Source: Actinomadura rayongensis (GTDB lineage: Bacteria; Actinomycetota; Actinomycetes; Streptosporangiales; Streptosporangiaceae). From it: DNA of 64,000 nucleotides. Each line of letters starts with the position of its first letter. The first letter of the stretch is position 1. The notes beneath the pieces are model-generated. The model was not told where the DNA came from, did no database searches, and was given only the letters and a program-made list of their open reading frames with translations. Position numbers and translations under genes: made by a program. Below are positions 1 to 8,272 of the stretch, one piece after another. Location of the stretch: positions 558,001 through 622,000 of the forward strand of contig NZ_WUTW01000001.1 in NCBI RefSeq assembly GCF_009831215.1. Direction: 5' to 3'.

Positions 1-269
1 TAGCCGCGGCGGAACAGCTTGACCACGTACTCGGCGCCCGTCCCGTCCCGGACGAGAACGAGGTCGGACTCCGCGCCCTGCACCGGCAGCTCGGCCACCA
101 GCCGGAACCGGTCCGCGAGCGGGCCGGGCAGCCGCAGCAGCGGACCCTCCGCCGCCGCCGGGCCGTCGCGCCGCGTGCCGGCCGGGTCGCGCGGACCGGG
201 GACGTCCCGTCGCGTCGAGCCCGGCTCGCGGCGCGTGGCGTGCGGGGGAGCGTCGTCGAAATCGGCCAC
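1..269 (-). CDS. Protein kinase-like protein, N-terminal part only
   Basis: Partial gene running off the left edge; 89 codons are visible from a GTG start two bases after the stop of the DUF4282 gene, so the two are probably co-transcribed. After a Pro/Arg-rich, probably disordered stretch of about 45 residues comes a kinase-like N-lobe. It has a degenerate glycine loop (QGAESDLVLV) and then a beta strand with the presumed ATP-binding lysine (YVVKLFRRG). Actinobacterial kinases and pseudokinases that begin this way often carry C-terminal WD or ABC-associated regions, but nothing further can be seen here. The kinase-like call rests on these two motifs only. Confidence 0.6.
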   Translation of the reverse strand, partial: MADFDDAPPHATRREPGSTRRDVPGPRDPAGTRRDGPAAAEGPLLRLPGPLADRFRLVAELPVQGAESDLVLVRDGTGAEYVVKLFRRG

Positions 270-271
270 CG

Positions 272-775
272 CTAGATCTTGTCCTTGATGACGCGCAGAT
301 GCTCGGCGCTCTTGAACCGCACCACGACCGCCTCCATGAAGATCCGCACGAGCAGCAGCTCGAACAGCCACACCAGCGGCGAGGCGACCAGCAGGATGAC
401 GCCCCAGGCCCAGAAGTCGTCCCAGGTGGAGATCCAGACGCCGAACCCGAACAGCACCGCGCACTGCAGCGTGACCAGCAGCAGCGCGACGAGGTACCAG
501 AGCTTCACGAGCTTCGGGGTGACCAGGTAGTCGAAGTTCGCGTCGAACAGCGCGCCGATCAGGCCCTTCTCGGCGGGCCGGGGGGCGGGCTGGAAGCGGT
601 CGGGCACCGGGAAGGCCCCCGAGCCCCGGCCGGGCGGCGGCGGGGGCGGCGGGCCCGCGGGCCCGGGCTGCTGCGGACGCGGCGGCTGCTGCGGATGCCG
701 GGGCGGCGGCGGGCCGTAGCTCGCACCCGGCCCCTGGGCGGACGGGTGCTGACCGGGCTCCGGGTGTTGCGTCAT
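272..775 (-). CDS. DUF4282 membrane protein
   Basis: 167 residues. The first 65 are rich in Pro, Gly and Gln (cytosolic, disordered). The rest matches the DUF4282 layout: a short 'ALFDANFDYLVTPKLVK' lead-in, two long hydrophobic helices (about 92-115 and 122-146) and an amphipathic tail with 'RIFMEAVVVRF'. Function is unknown. Proteins of this family are small integral membrane proteins common in actinobacteria. The kinase-like gene follows two bases downstream. Confidence 0.8.
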   Translation of the reverse strand: MTQHPEPGQHPSAQGPGASYGPPPPRHPQQPPRPQQPGPAGPPPPPPPGRGSGAFPVPDRFQPAPRPAEKGLIGALFDANFDYLVTPKLVKLWYLVALLLVTLQCAVLFGFGVWISTWDDFWAWGVILLVASPLVWLFELLLVRIFMEAVVVRFKSAEHLRVIKDKI

Positions 776-910
776 CGCCGACTCCTGCGCTCGTTCCTGG
801 CCGATGCCCCGACTCTAGAACGTCCCGGCCCCCCGAACCCCCGTGCGGCGAGGGGTTCCCGGCCCGGCGGACCCGGGTCGGACCCGGGCCTGGGGGATGG
901 GCCCGAAGAT

Positions 911-953
911 GGGTCCTGGGGCCCGGACGACGGGCCGCGCGGGTTGGTTGACT
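911..953 (+). promoter_or_regulatory. Tad-island inverted repeat (site A) with weak -10
   Basis: GGGTCC-TG-GGGCCC at 911-924 is followed 23 bp later by TTGACT at 948-953, in front of the lipoprotein gene starting at 1018. The repeat and spacing match the other sites in this region (see sites B-G), but the -10 is a poor match to TAnnnT. Inferred operator/promoter. Confidence 0.4.
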
Positions 954-1017
954 GCGCACGTCCGGGGCGGGCGTCCGCTCCCGCCCGCAGCGAGCGGAGC
1001 ACTGACCGGGGGTTCCC

Positions 1018-1635
1018 ATGGTTCGGATCGGGTTGGCCGTGCTGGGCGCGGTGGCGTTATTCGCGACGGGCTGCGGCGGCGGTGACGAGCGACCGGCGCG
1101 GTCGGACGCGACGACGGCGCGGTCGTCGGCGACGCGGCTGGGCGGGGCGTCCACCGGTGTCACGGCGGACGTCCCGGGCGGGTGGCGGAAGGTCGATCCG
1201 CTCACGGACGCCTCCGCCGTCGTGCGCACGTCCTTCGGGCTGACCGGCGAGAACGCCGACCTCGTCCGGCAGCTCATGACCGTCCAGCGCGGCCACGGGA
1301 CCGTCTACGCGCTGGACGGCTCGGTGACCGGCGGCATGGCCCCGCACCTGACGATGGGCTGCGACAGCGGCGGACTGACCGGCGCGTCGCGGGAGCAGCT
1401 CGAACGCAAGCAGCGGGCCCTCGAACCCACGTCGCGCATCACGGAGACCACGGTGGGCGGGAAGCCCGCCTTCCGGGCGTCCTACTCCTCGACCCGGCAG
1501 GGCGTGGCCGTCGACGGCCTGATGGTGCGGGCGTCGGTCTCGGACGAGCGGTTCTGCTTCGTCGAGATCGAGGCGGCGAAGGGCGGCCTGACCGCCGCGA
1601 CCGACGGCATTGCGGCGTCGTTCGCCCTCGCCTGA
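1018..1635 (+). CDS. Secreted lipoprotein
   Basis: 205 residues. The N-terminus is a classical lipoprotein signal: hydrophobic core, then lipobox ATGC with the lipidated Cys at residue 19, then a Gly/Asp/Ser-rich linker. The mature part contains a 'DVPGGWRKVDPLTDASAVV' segment and ends in 'AATDGIAASFALA'. This resembles the PsbP/Mog1-like folds found in many actinobacterial lipoproteins that contain a 'P-x-GW' motif. Role unknown. Its position beside the Tad operon, the upstream inverted repeat, and a second lipoprotein with a similar 'YPKGW' motif at 21213 suggest a part in pilus or envelope function (inference). Confidence 0.75.
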   Translation: MVRIGLAVLGAVALFATGCGGGDERPARSDATTARSSATRLGGASTGVTADVPGGWRKVDPLTDASAVVRTSFGLTGENADLVRQLMTVQRGHGTVYALDGSVTGGMAPHLTMGCDSGGLTGASREQLERKQRALEPTSRITETTVGGKPAFRASYSSTRQGVAVDGLMVRASVSDERFCFVEIEAAKGGLTAATDGIAASFALA

Positions 1636-2086
1636 CCCCCGATTTCCGAAGCCCGTCGACGAGCACGCCAAAGGCGTTTCGTCAAGGGCCCGTGGACCTA
1701 TTGACAAGACCGGACGCGGCCATGATCAACGATCTTGACGGCTCCCGCCGCGTGGCATTTCCTCCGTTTACACGTTTCGCCCGAACTAAATGCCTGAAAG
1801 CAGTCGGTCGCGTACATCGCCGTGTCACGATCGGTCCTGCGGGTGTTCGGTCCGGGGCGCGATGCGCCCGGCCCACCGGCCGATCGGCGATCACCGGATC
1901 GTGGACGTTTCTCGGAACTTCACGCAACGGATGCGGGTCCGTGACGAACTCGTCGGCACATGTCGGCATCACACCGGGGTGTCGCCGATTCGCCTTCCTC
2001 AGGCAGATCGCCGATGAAAAAATGGTTACTTGATCGCACATGGGCGGGATGGTTACGGTCATTGCTCCTGTCGAGGAGATCAGAGG
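1636..2086 (+). other. Long leader region of the Tad operon
   Basis: About 450 bases without a convincing gene and noticeably richer in A/T than the flanks. It contains site G (1686-1699), a TTGACA at 1701-1706, and a small open frame from ATG 2040 that runs into the next gene. The transcript start was not located. If site G marks the promoter, the leader would be about 350 bases long. Confidence 0.4.
1686..1726 (+). promoter_or_regulatory. Tad-island inverted repeat (site G)
   Basis: GGGCCC-GT-GGACCT at 1686-1699 has the same 14-bp inverted-repeat form as the other sites of the island. The best -10-like hexamer, CATGAT at 1721-1726, lies 21 bp downstream rather than 23-24, so promoter assignment is weak. 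It is the only such site upstream of the main tad gene cluster. Confidence 0.3.
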
Positions 2087-2159
2087 ATGGCGGGGGCGTC
2101 GCCTGACGAGAAGGAAGGATGTCCCGGTGAGGTTCGCGAGCGATCCGGAGCACCCGTGA
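2040..2159 (+). other. Possible 39-codon leader ORF overlapping the next gene
   Basis: An open frame from ATG 2040 (or 2049) ends with TGA at 2157-2159, which overlaps an in-frame GTG at 2156 of the next gene as GTGA. An inner GTG at 2127 has AAGGAAGG about 8 bases upstream. This is compatible with translational coupling if the downstream gene really starts at 2156. It may equally be chance. No homology is recognised. Confidence 0.25.
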
Positions 2160-3352
2160 CCGGGGTGGTGCTGGTCGGCGATGTGCCGAGTTCCGGCATC
2201 CTGGAAGCGAACACGGCGCTGCGGTTCGACCCGCCGCCCGGCGTCGACGCCCCGACGGCGTTCATCGACCTCATGGCCGCCGAGGTCGGCCGCGCGGGCG
2301 CCGCGGTCGTCCTGCTCCCCGCCTGGCGCGCCGCCGAGACCGCGCGCCTGGTCCGGCTGGCACGCGGCGCGCTCGACACCGACCGCATCGCCGGCGTCAG
2401 CCTGAACCTTCCCCCGCTCGCCCTGTCGGTGGTCGCCGACCAGCTCGCCTTCGTGTCCCCCTACGTCCGGCCCGGGCAGCTCGCGAGCATGGCGGACGGG
2501 CTCGCCCGCGCCGTCTACACGGGGGCCTGGGTCAACAGCGTCGCCAACCTGGCCCACATCAGGACCGGATTCGGCAAGCACGTGGCGTCCTACCTGCCGC
2601 GCGGCGGGTTCTCGGTCGCGGCGTGGCCGCACGAGCACGTCCACCGGATCACCTCGGGACGTCCCGTGCAGGAGATCACCGGCCGTCCGTTCGATCCCGT
2701 GCTGCTGCTCGTCGGCGGCGGGGAGGGCGACACCGAGTGGGTCCACCGCCACCTGCGGCCCGCCCTCGGAGCCATCCGCACGACCCCGGTGGCGGCGCAG
2801 CCGCTGGCGACCGAGTTCTGGGGGACGCGCAAGTGCGTCGAGTACGTCGCGCTCAGCGGACATCCCCAGGCGTTGCAGAGCATCCTCCGCGCCACCGTCT
2901 GCCGGCCGTGCGGCTGGTGCGGCGAGCCCACGGCGCTTGCGGAGTGCCCGTTCTGCCACATGGCGCAACCCGGCGCCGTCGACGTCCGGCCGCCACCCCA
3001 GCCGACGCCGCCCGCGCCGACGCCGCCCGATCCGGCGCCGCCGCCCGGCCCGGTCAACGGGCACGTCCGCCGCGCCGGCCCGGACGACTCCCGCGCGAAC
3101 CTCGACCTGGACCTCGACCCGCCGACCCGTCCGGACCTGCCGGCCGCGGCGCGGCACGGGCCCCCGCCCGTCCGGGAGCCCGAGCGGCGGGACGAGCCGG
3201 TCCCCGTCCCGGCGCCGGTCCCGGACGCCCCGCCGCCGCCCACGGCCACCACGACGAACCCCGCGCCGGCGCACGACCCGGACGAGGACGAGTTCGACGG
3301 CGGCCCCGGACGCGCCGGCACCGTCGTGTTCCGCTCCCCGCCGAAGCGATGA
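2087..3352 (+). CDS. Tad-locus protein with C4 zinc ribbon, function unknown
   Basis: 421 residues from ATG 2087, chosen because GAGGAG sits 8 bases upstream. GTG 2156 (with GGAG) is a good alternative and would remove 23 weakly coding residues. The first 270 residues form an alternating hydrophobic/charged globular domain. Then comes a zinc-ribbon knuckle pair (CRPCGWC...CPFC) and a long Pro/Asp-rich tail ending in 'FRSPPKR'. No signal peptide is seen, so it is probably cytosolic. It is the first gene of the tad operon and is followed 30 bases later by cpaB. I do not recognise the family; a regulatory or assembly role is only a guess. Confidence 0.65.
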   Translation: MAGASPDEKEGCPGEVRERSGAPVTGVVLVGDVPSSGILEANTALRFDPPPGVDAPTAFIDLMAAEVGRAGAAVVLLPAWRAAETARLVRLARGALDTDRIAGVSLNLPPLALSVVADQLAFVSPYVRPGQLASMADGLARAVYTGAWVNSVANLAHIRTGFGKHVASYLPRGGFSVAAWPHEHVHRITSGRPVQEITGRPFDPVLLLVGGGEGDTEWVHRHLRPALGAIRTTPVAAQPLATEFWGTRKCVEYVALSGHPQALQSILRATVCRPCGWCGEPTALAECPFCHMAQPGAVDVRPPPQPTPPAPTPPDPAPPPGPVNGHVRRAGPDDSRANLDLDLDPPTRPDLPAAARHGPPPVREPERRDEPVPVPAPVPDAPPPPTATTTNPAPAHDPDEDEFDGGPGRAGTVVFRSPPKR

Positions 3353-3382
3353 AGCCTTCCGCCGGATGAGAAACGGAGTCCC

Positions 3383-4090
3383 ATGAACCCCCGCCAGCGA
3401 CGCGGTGTGCTGCTGATGATCCTCGCCGGGATCGGCTCGATCGTGGTCTTCGTGAGCGTCGTGGGATACGTCGGCGACGTCCGCGCCGAGGTCGGCGTGA
3501 AGACCGAGGTGCTGCAGCTCAGGCAGGCGGTGCCCGCCTACACCGAGGTGCGGCCCGAGATGCTGCAACGGGTGCGGGTGCCGCGCAAGTGGACGCCGCG
3601 GACGATGGTCGGCGACCCCGCCCAGCTCAAGGGGAAGGTCGCTGCGGCCGACCTCCCGGCGGGCTCCTATCTCCAGCAGGGGATGCTCGTCCCCGCCCCC
3701 GACCTGCAGCCCGGCCAGCGCGAGATCGCCATCATGATCGACGCGGAGACCGGGGTGGCGGGCAAGGTCCAGGAGGGCATGCTCGTGGACATCTACGCGA
3801 CCTACCAGACCACCGACGGAGCGAAGCAGACGTCCTGCGCCGCGCGGATCGTGAAGTCGGCCAAGGTCATCCACATCGGCGGCGTCACGACCCAGCGGGA
3901 CGACAAGAACGCGCAGCAGACCGACAGCGTCGTGCCGATCACGTTCGCGCTGAGCGCGTCCGACAGCCTCAAGCTGACCCGCGAGGAGAGCTTCGCCGAC
4001 AAGATCCGGCTCGCGCTGATCGGCGGTTCGGGTCTCGCCCCGGACGACGTCCGGCTCGCCCCGGTCTGCCAGACGGTTCCGGCGCGGTGA
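3383..4090 (+). CDS. cpaB: Flp pilus assembly protein CpaB (RcpC), SAF domain
   Basis: 235 residues. A single N-terminal membrane segment (about 9-30) anchors an extracytoplasmic SAF-like domain: 'LRQAVPAYTEVRPEMLQRVRVP' followed by 'GKVAAADLPAGSYLQQGML', the usual CpaB signature. A second beta-rich RcpC domain (about 115-230) contains 'QREIAIMIDAETGVAGKVQEG'. CpaB proteins belong to Tad secretion systems; in Gram-negatives they help stabilise the outer channel, while in actinobacteria the role is unclear. The stop codon overlaps the next start (GTGA). Confidence 0.88.
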   Translation: MNPRQRRGVLLMILAGIGSIVVFVSVVGYVGDVRAEVGVKTEVLQLRQAVPAYTEVRPEMLQRVRVPRKWTPRTMVGDPAQLKGKVAAADLPAGSYLQQGMLVPAPDLQPGQREIAIMIDAETGVAGKVQEGMLVDIYATYQTTDGAKQTSCAARIVKSAKVIHIGGVTTQRDDKNAQQTDSVVPITFALSASDSLKLTREESFADKIRLALIGGSGLAPDDVRLAPVCQTVPAR

Positions 4091-5640
4091 CGGCGATGAC
4101 GCGGCGCATCATTCTCGGCATCGGGGACCGGACGGTCGCGAGCGGACTGGGCGGGCAGTTCCAGGAGCTGCCCGACATCGAGATCGTCTCGGTGGAGGCC
4201 ACGTCCGGCGAGGTCATCGGCGCGGTCGGCGCGGCTCCCGACGTGGACGTCGTCCTCGTCGACGAGGACATCGGCCCGCTGCCCGCGCTGGACCTGATCC
4301 GCGAACTGGTCGTGCGGCATCCGCAGCTCGCCGTGATCCTGGTCGCGCGGGAGGCGACCGCGGACATCTTCGCGGCGGCGATGGGGTCGGGGGCGCGCGG
4401 CGTCATCACCGACGAACCGACCCTGTCGGAGCTGCAGAGCCGGGTCGAGCAGGCCGCGGAGTGGTCGGCGACGATGCGGCGGCACTTCCAGGGCTCGCAG
4501 GACGCGCCCGCGTCCGGACGGCTCGGCACGCTGCTGACGCTGTGCGGGGCGAAGGGCGGCACCGGGACCACGACGCTCGCGATCCATCTGGCGATCGCGC
4601 TCGCGGCGTCCGGCCGGACGGTGTGCCTGGTGGACCTCGACCTGCAGACCGGCGACATCCCCGGTTATCTCGACGTCCAGCACCGGCACAACGTCGCCGA
4701 CCTCGCGGCGGCCGTCGACGGCCTCGACGGCGCCGTGGTCGCCGAGGCGTTGTTCGTGCATCCGGCCGGTCCGCACCTGCTGCTCGCCCCGCCGCACGGC
4801 GAGGACTCCGAGGAAATTTCGGCGCGGGCGATCCGGCAGATCCTCACCGCCCTGCGGACCCGGTACGACCTGGTCATCGTCGACTCGGGCAGCCAGGTCA
4901 CGGACGCGAACGCGATGGCCGTGGAACTGGCCGACCAGGTGATCATCACCGCGACGCCGGACGTGCCGTCGATGCGCGGCGCCAAGCGGATGACGCAACT
5001 GTGGACCCGCCTCCAGATCCGCCGCGAGGAGGACGTCCTCGTCCTGCTGACCCGCCAGGACCGGCGGAACGAGATCCAGCCGGACCTGGCGCGCAAGATG
5101 GTCGGCGCGCCGCTGATGAAGGCGACGATCCCGGCGAGCTTCCGCGCGCTGGAGGAGGCCGCGAACACCGGCTCGCCGACGCTGGTGAAGAACAACGACT
5201 TCCGCAGGGCGATCGGGCGGGTCGCCGCGGAGGCGGGGCTGCTCGACGCGCCCGCCGCGGGCACCGCGCCGCGGCGCGGCGACCAGGGGGCGGCGCTGGT
5301 GGAGTTCAGCGCGATCATCCCGCTGATCGGCGCGATCATCCTGCTGGTGTGGCAGACGGTTCTCGTCGGCCTCACCTCGATGTACTCCAGCCACGCCGCG
5401 AACGAGGCGGCGCGCGCCGTCGCGGTCCTCGGCTACGACGAACCGGGGAGCCGCGCGCAGGTCCGCGACCGGGCGGCGGCCCGCATCTCGGGCCCCTGGA
5501 AGGACGAGAAGCACCTGCACATCGAGGTCGTCGACGGGTACGTCCGGGTCACCATCGACACTCCGGCCGTCCTGCCGGGTCTGCGGACGCCGTTCGGCAT
5601 CACGACCTCCGCCAAGGTCGTCGACGAGCGCGTGAGGTGA
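4087..5640 (+). CDS. CpaE/TadZ-type ATPase fused to a TadE-like pseudopilin
   Basis: 517 residues as one uninterrupted frame; GTG 4087 is coupled to the cpaB stop, with ATG 4096 as alternative. Residues 1-130 form a receiver-like domain, as in TadZ. Residues 146-380 are a ParA/MinD-type ATPase with a deviant Walker A (KGGTGTTT, about 156-163) and 'YDLVIVDSG' as Walker B. A short linker then leads to a TadE domain (about 396-517): charged 'RRGDQG', the prepilin-like 'GAALVEF', a hydrophobic helix, and an extracellular tail. TadZ localises Tad machines and TadE is a minor pseudopilin; they are normally separate proteins. No ATG, GTG or TTG lies between the two parts before the pilin motif, so a true fusion is likely. 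Confidence 0.85.
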   Translation: MTAMTRRIILGIGDRTVASGLGGQFQELPDIEIVSVEATSGEVIGAVGAAPDVDVVLVDEDIGPLPALDLIRELVVRHPQLAVILVAREATADIFAAAMGSGARGVITDEPTLSELQSRVEQAAEWSATMRRHFQGSQDAPASGRLGTLLTLCGAKGGTGTTTLAIHLAIALAASGRTVCLVDLDLQTGDIPGYLDVQHRHNVADLAAAVDGLDGAVVAEALFVHPAGPHLLLAPPHGEDSEEISARAIRQILTALRTRYDLVIVDSGSQVTDANAMAVELADQVIITATPDVPSMRGAKRMTQLWTRLQIRREEDVLVLLTRQDRRNEIQPDLARKMVGAPLMKATIPASFRALEEAANTGSPTLVKNNDFRRAIGRVAAEAGLLDAPAAGTAPRRGDQGAALVEFSAIIPLIGAIILLVWQTVLVGLTSMYSSHAANEAARAVAVLGYDEPGSRAQVRDRAAARISGPWKDEKHLHIEVVDGYVRVTIDTPAVLPGLRTPFGITTSAKVVDERVR

Positions 5641-5644
5641 ACGC

Positions 5645-6007
5645 ATGGACACACGGGACCGAGGGGCCGCCGCCGTCGAGTTCGCCGCCGTGTTCCCGCT
5701 GGCGCTGGTCGTCATCCTGATCGCGTTCCAGGCGTACCTGGCGTCGACGACCGTCGAACGGGTCGAGAACGCCGCGCGGACCGGGGCCCGGGAGGCGAGC
5801 AAGGCCATGGACCCGGGACGGTGCGAAGGATCGGCGACGAGCTCGATGCCGCACTGGCTCAACGACTACGCCGTCAGCGGAGCGGCGACGACGCACGACG
5901 GGACCGACGCCGTGTCCTGCACGGTCCGCGCGAAGATCCCGCTGCTGTGGAAGGGGGTCCCCCTGGACTTCGGGGTCACCCGCACCGTCACGATGCCCCT
6001 GGGATGA
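5645..6007 (+). CDS. tadE: TadE-family pseudopilin
   Basis: 120 residues. It starts with a short charged leader and the prepilin-like motif 'DRGAAAVEFAAVFPL', in which the Glu six residues after the Gly is the hallmark of TadE/TadF pseudopilins. One membrane helix (about 10-32) is followed by an extracellular region with two Cys (in 'GRCEG' and 'VSCTV'), which may pair. It is expected to be cut by a prepilin peptidase, but no such gene lies in the window. It sits 4 bases after the fusion gene and 3 before cpaF, so co-expression is certain in practice. Confidence 0.85.
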   Translation: MDTRDRGAAAVEFAAVFPLALVVILIAFQAYLASTTVERVENAARTGAREASKAMDPGRCEGSATSSMPHWLNDYAVSGAATTHDGTDAVSCTVRAKIPLLWKGVPLDFGVTRTVTMPLG

Positions 6008-6010
6008 CCG

Positions 6011-7339
6011 ATGGCACTGAGAGATCGACTCGACGACGACCGGTCGGCCGCCGACCGGACCAGCCCGAACACCGTCGGGCAGTGGCGCGCGCGGCTGCTG
6101 GAGGAGATCAACCTCGAGGAGCTGGCGGCGCTGAGCCCGGCGCAGCGCCGCGCCCGGCTGGAGAAGGTCACGGGCGTGCTCATCGCCCGGGAGGGGCCCG
6201 TCCTCGGGGCGGGCGAACGCGCGAACCTGATCCGCCGGGTGGTGGACGAGGCGCTCGGGCTCGGCGTGCTGGAACCGCTGCTCGCCGACCCGACCGTCAC
6301 CGAGATCATGGTGAACGGACCGGACGCGGTGTTCATCGAGCGCGCCGGCCGCGTGCAGCGGCTGGAGAACGGCTTCGCCAGCGAGGACCAGCTCTACCAG
6401 ACGATCGACCGGATCGTCGCGCAGGTGAACCGGCGCGTGGACGAGTCCAGCCCGATGGTGGACGCCCGGCTCCCGACCGGTGAGCGCGTCAACGTCATCA
6501 TCCCGCCGCTGTCGCTGGTCGGCCCGGTGCTGACGATCCGGCGCTTCCCCCGCGCCTACACGATCGAGGAGCTGACCGCGCTCGGCTCGATGGACCAGGC
6601 GACGGGGATGCTGCTGGCGTCGTTCGTCCGGGCCCGGCTGAACCTGGTGATCTCCGGGGGCACCGGCACGGGGAAGACGACGATGCTGAACGCGCTGTCG
6701 GCGTTCGTCCCCGACTGGGAGCGCATCGTCACCATCGAGGACTCGGCGGAACTCCAGCTCAAGCAGGAGCACGTGATCCCGCTGGAGTCGCGTCCGCCCA
6801 ACATCGAGGGCAAGGGCCAGATCACGATCCGCGACCTGGTCCGCAACGCGCTGCGGATGCGGCCCGACCGCATCATCGTCGGCGAGGTCCGCGGCGGCGA
6901 GACGCTGGACATGCTCCAGGCGATGAACACCGGCCACGACGGGTCGCTGGTCACCGTCCACGCCAACTCCACCGAGGACACGATCTACCGGTTGCAGACG
7001 CTGGCGAGCATGAGCGACGTGAAGCTGCCGTTCGAGGCGGTGAAGGACCAGATCAACAGTGCGGTCGACGCCGTCGTGCAGCTCAGCAGGGGCCCGGACG
7101 GCAGCCGTCGCGTCACCGAGGTCGCGGTGGTGGTGTCGCGCAACCGGGAGTCGGTCGCGCTGCGCCGCGTCATGCACTTCGCGTCCGAACCGATCGGGCC
7201 GGACCGGACGGTGCGCGGCGCGTTCGTGTGCCACCGCCTGCCCGAGCGGATCGCGACCCGGTTGTTCCACGCGGGCGAGTCCGTCCCGCCGGCCTTCGGC
7301 GTCGGCGACGACCCCGACCAGGTCCGGGAGGTCCGATGA
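6011..7339 (+). CDS. cpaF: CpaF/TadA secretion ATPase
   Basis: 442 residues, normal family length. This is the hexameric cytosolic motor that powers Flp pilus assembly. The N-terminal domain (about 20-180) contains '[16 protein letters not shown]'. The ATPase core has Walker A '[10 protein letters not shown]' (about 217-226), an Asp box around '[12 protein letters not shown]', Walker B '[11 protein letters not shown]' and a His box '[14 protein letters not shown]'. The stop overlaps the tadB start (ATGA), which fits stoichiometric expression with the platform proteins. Confidence 0.95.
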   Translation: MALRDRLDDDRSAADRTSPNTVGQWRARLLEEINLEELAALSPAQRRARLEKVTGVLIAREGPVLGAGERANLIRRVVDEALGLGVLEPLLADPTVTEIMVNGPDAVFIERAGRVQRLENGFASEDQLYQTIDRIVAQVNRRVDESSPMVDARLPTGERVNVIIPPLSLVGPVLTIRRFPRAYTIEELTALGSMDQATGMLLASFVRARLNLVISGGTGTGKTTMLNALSAFVPDWERIVTIEDSAELQLKQEHVIPLESRPPNIEGKGQITIRDLVRNALRMRPDRIIVGEVRGGETLDMLQAMNTGHDGSLVTVHANSTEDTIYRLQTLASMSDVKLPFEAVKDQINSAVDAVVQLSRGPDGSRRVTEVAVVVSRNRESVALRRVMHFASEPIGPDRTVRGAFVCHRLPERIATRLFHAGESVPPAFGVGDDPDQVREVR

Positions 7340-8265
7340 GCGTCCCGCTGTCGGTCATCCTGCTGGTCCTCGCCGCGACGCTCGCCGTCGCCGTGTGGTC
7401 GCTGGGGGACCTCGCGGCCGGGCTGGAACAGCGCCGCCGTCTCGCCGCCCGCGCGATCATCGGCGAACAGGACCAGATCAGTGGCCTGTTCGACCGGATG
7501 GACGCCCGGTTGCGCCGGACCGACCTCGGCCGGGCGCTGGCGCTGCGCATCGCCGCGTCCGGGCTGAAGCTGCGCGTGTCGACGTTCCTGTTCCTGCTCG
7601 TCGGCAGCTCCGTCCTGGCGATCATCCTGATCGGCGAGTGGATGGCCGCGCCGTTCGGCGTCGCGGCGGCCGTCGGCGTCGCCTGGGTCTTCTTCGCGTT
7701 CCTGCGCCGTCGCGAGGACCGGCGCAAAGAGGCGTTCATCGCGCAGCTTCCCGACCTCGCGCGGGTGCTGTCCAACGCGACCAACGCGGGTCTGGCGCTG
7801 CGCACCGCGATCGAGATGGCGGCCGACGAGCTGGACGACCCGGCGCGCACCGAGCTCGGACGCACGGCCGAGGCCCTCCGGCTCGGGCAGTCGCTGGAGG
7901 AGGCGCTGCGCGACCTCGGGCAGCGGCTGCCGTCGCGCGAACTCGGCGTGCTCGTCAGCACGCTGGTGGTGTCGTCGCGCGCGGGCGGCTCGCTCGTCAC
8001 CGCGCTCCGCACGATCGCCGCGACGCTGGAGGAGCGCAAGGAGATCCGCCGCGAGGTCAAGACGATCATGGGCGAGGCGGTCGTCAGCAACTGGGCCATC
8101 GGCGTGATGGGGATCGGCGCGGTCGTCATGGTCAAGCTCATCCAGCCGGACGCGCTGCGCGCGATGAGCTCCAGCATCGTCGGCCAGATCATTCTCGGCA
8201 TCTCGGCGCTGTTCTTCGTTCTCAGCCTCTTCATCATCCGCCGCATCACGCGGATCGACGTGTAG
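7336..8265 (+). CDS. tadB: TadB, type II secretion F-domain platform protein
   Basis: 309 residues from ATG 7336, which overlaps the cpaF stop. There is an N-terminal membrane helix (3-24) and a middle helical pair (about 80-120). A cytosolic T2SSF domain contains 'LPDLARVLSNATNAGLALRTAIEMAADEL' and 'LVSTLVVSSRAGGSLVTALRTIA'. Two C-terminal helices end in 'FIIRRITRIDV'. TadB and TadC form the inner-membrane platform that docks on CpaF. Confidence 0.92.
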   Translation: MSVPLSVILLVLAATLAVAVWSLGDLAAGLEQRRRLAARAIIGEQDQISGLFDRMDARLRRTDLGRALALRIAASGLKLRVSTFLFLLVGSSVLAIILIGEWMAAPFGVAAAVGVAWVFFAFLRRREDRRKEAFIAQLPDLARVLSNATNAGLALRTAIEMAADELDDPARTELGRTAEALRLGQSLEEALRDLGQRLPSRELGVLVSTLVVSSRAGGSLVTALRTIAATLEERKEIRREVKTIMGEAVVSNWAIGVMGIGAVVMVKLIQPDALRAMSSSIVGQIILGISALFFVLSLFIIRRITRIDV

Positions 8266-8272
8266 GACACCC

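Noticed and set aside
5270..5300. A frameshift or missed stop between CpaE and TadE parts
   Set aside because: The frame is continuous with normal codon use on both sides, and no sign of a lost stop or start is visible. I kept it as a true fusion.
3802..5862. Very long open frames opposite the tad, mce and conflict genes
   Set aside because: They are antisense shadows of real genes in a high-GC genome. Their translations are Arg/His/Asp-rich low-complexity with no motifs.
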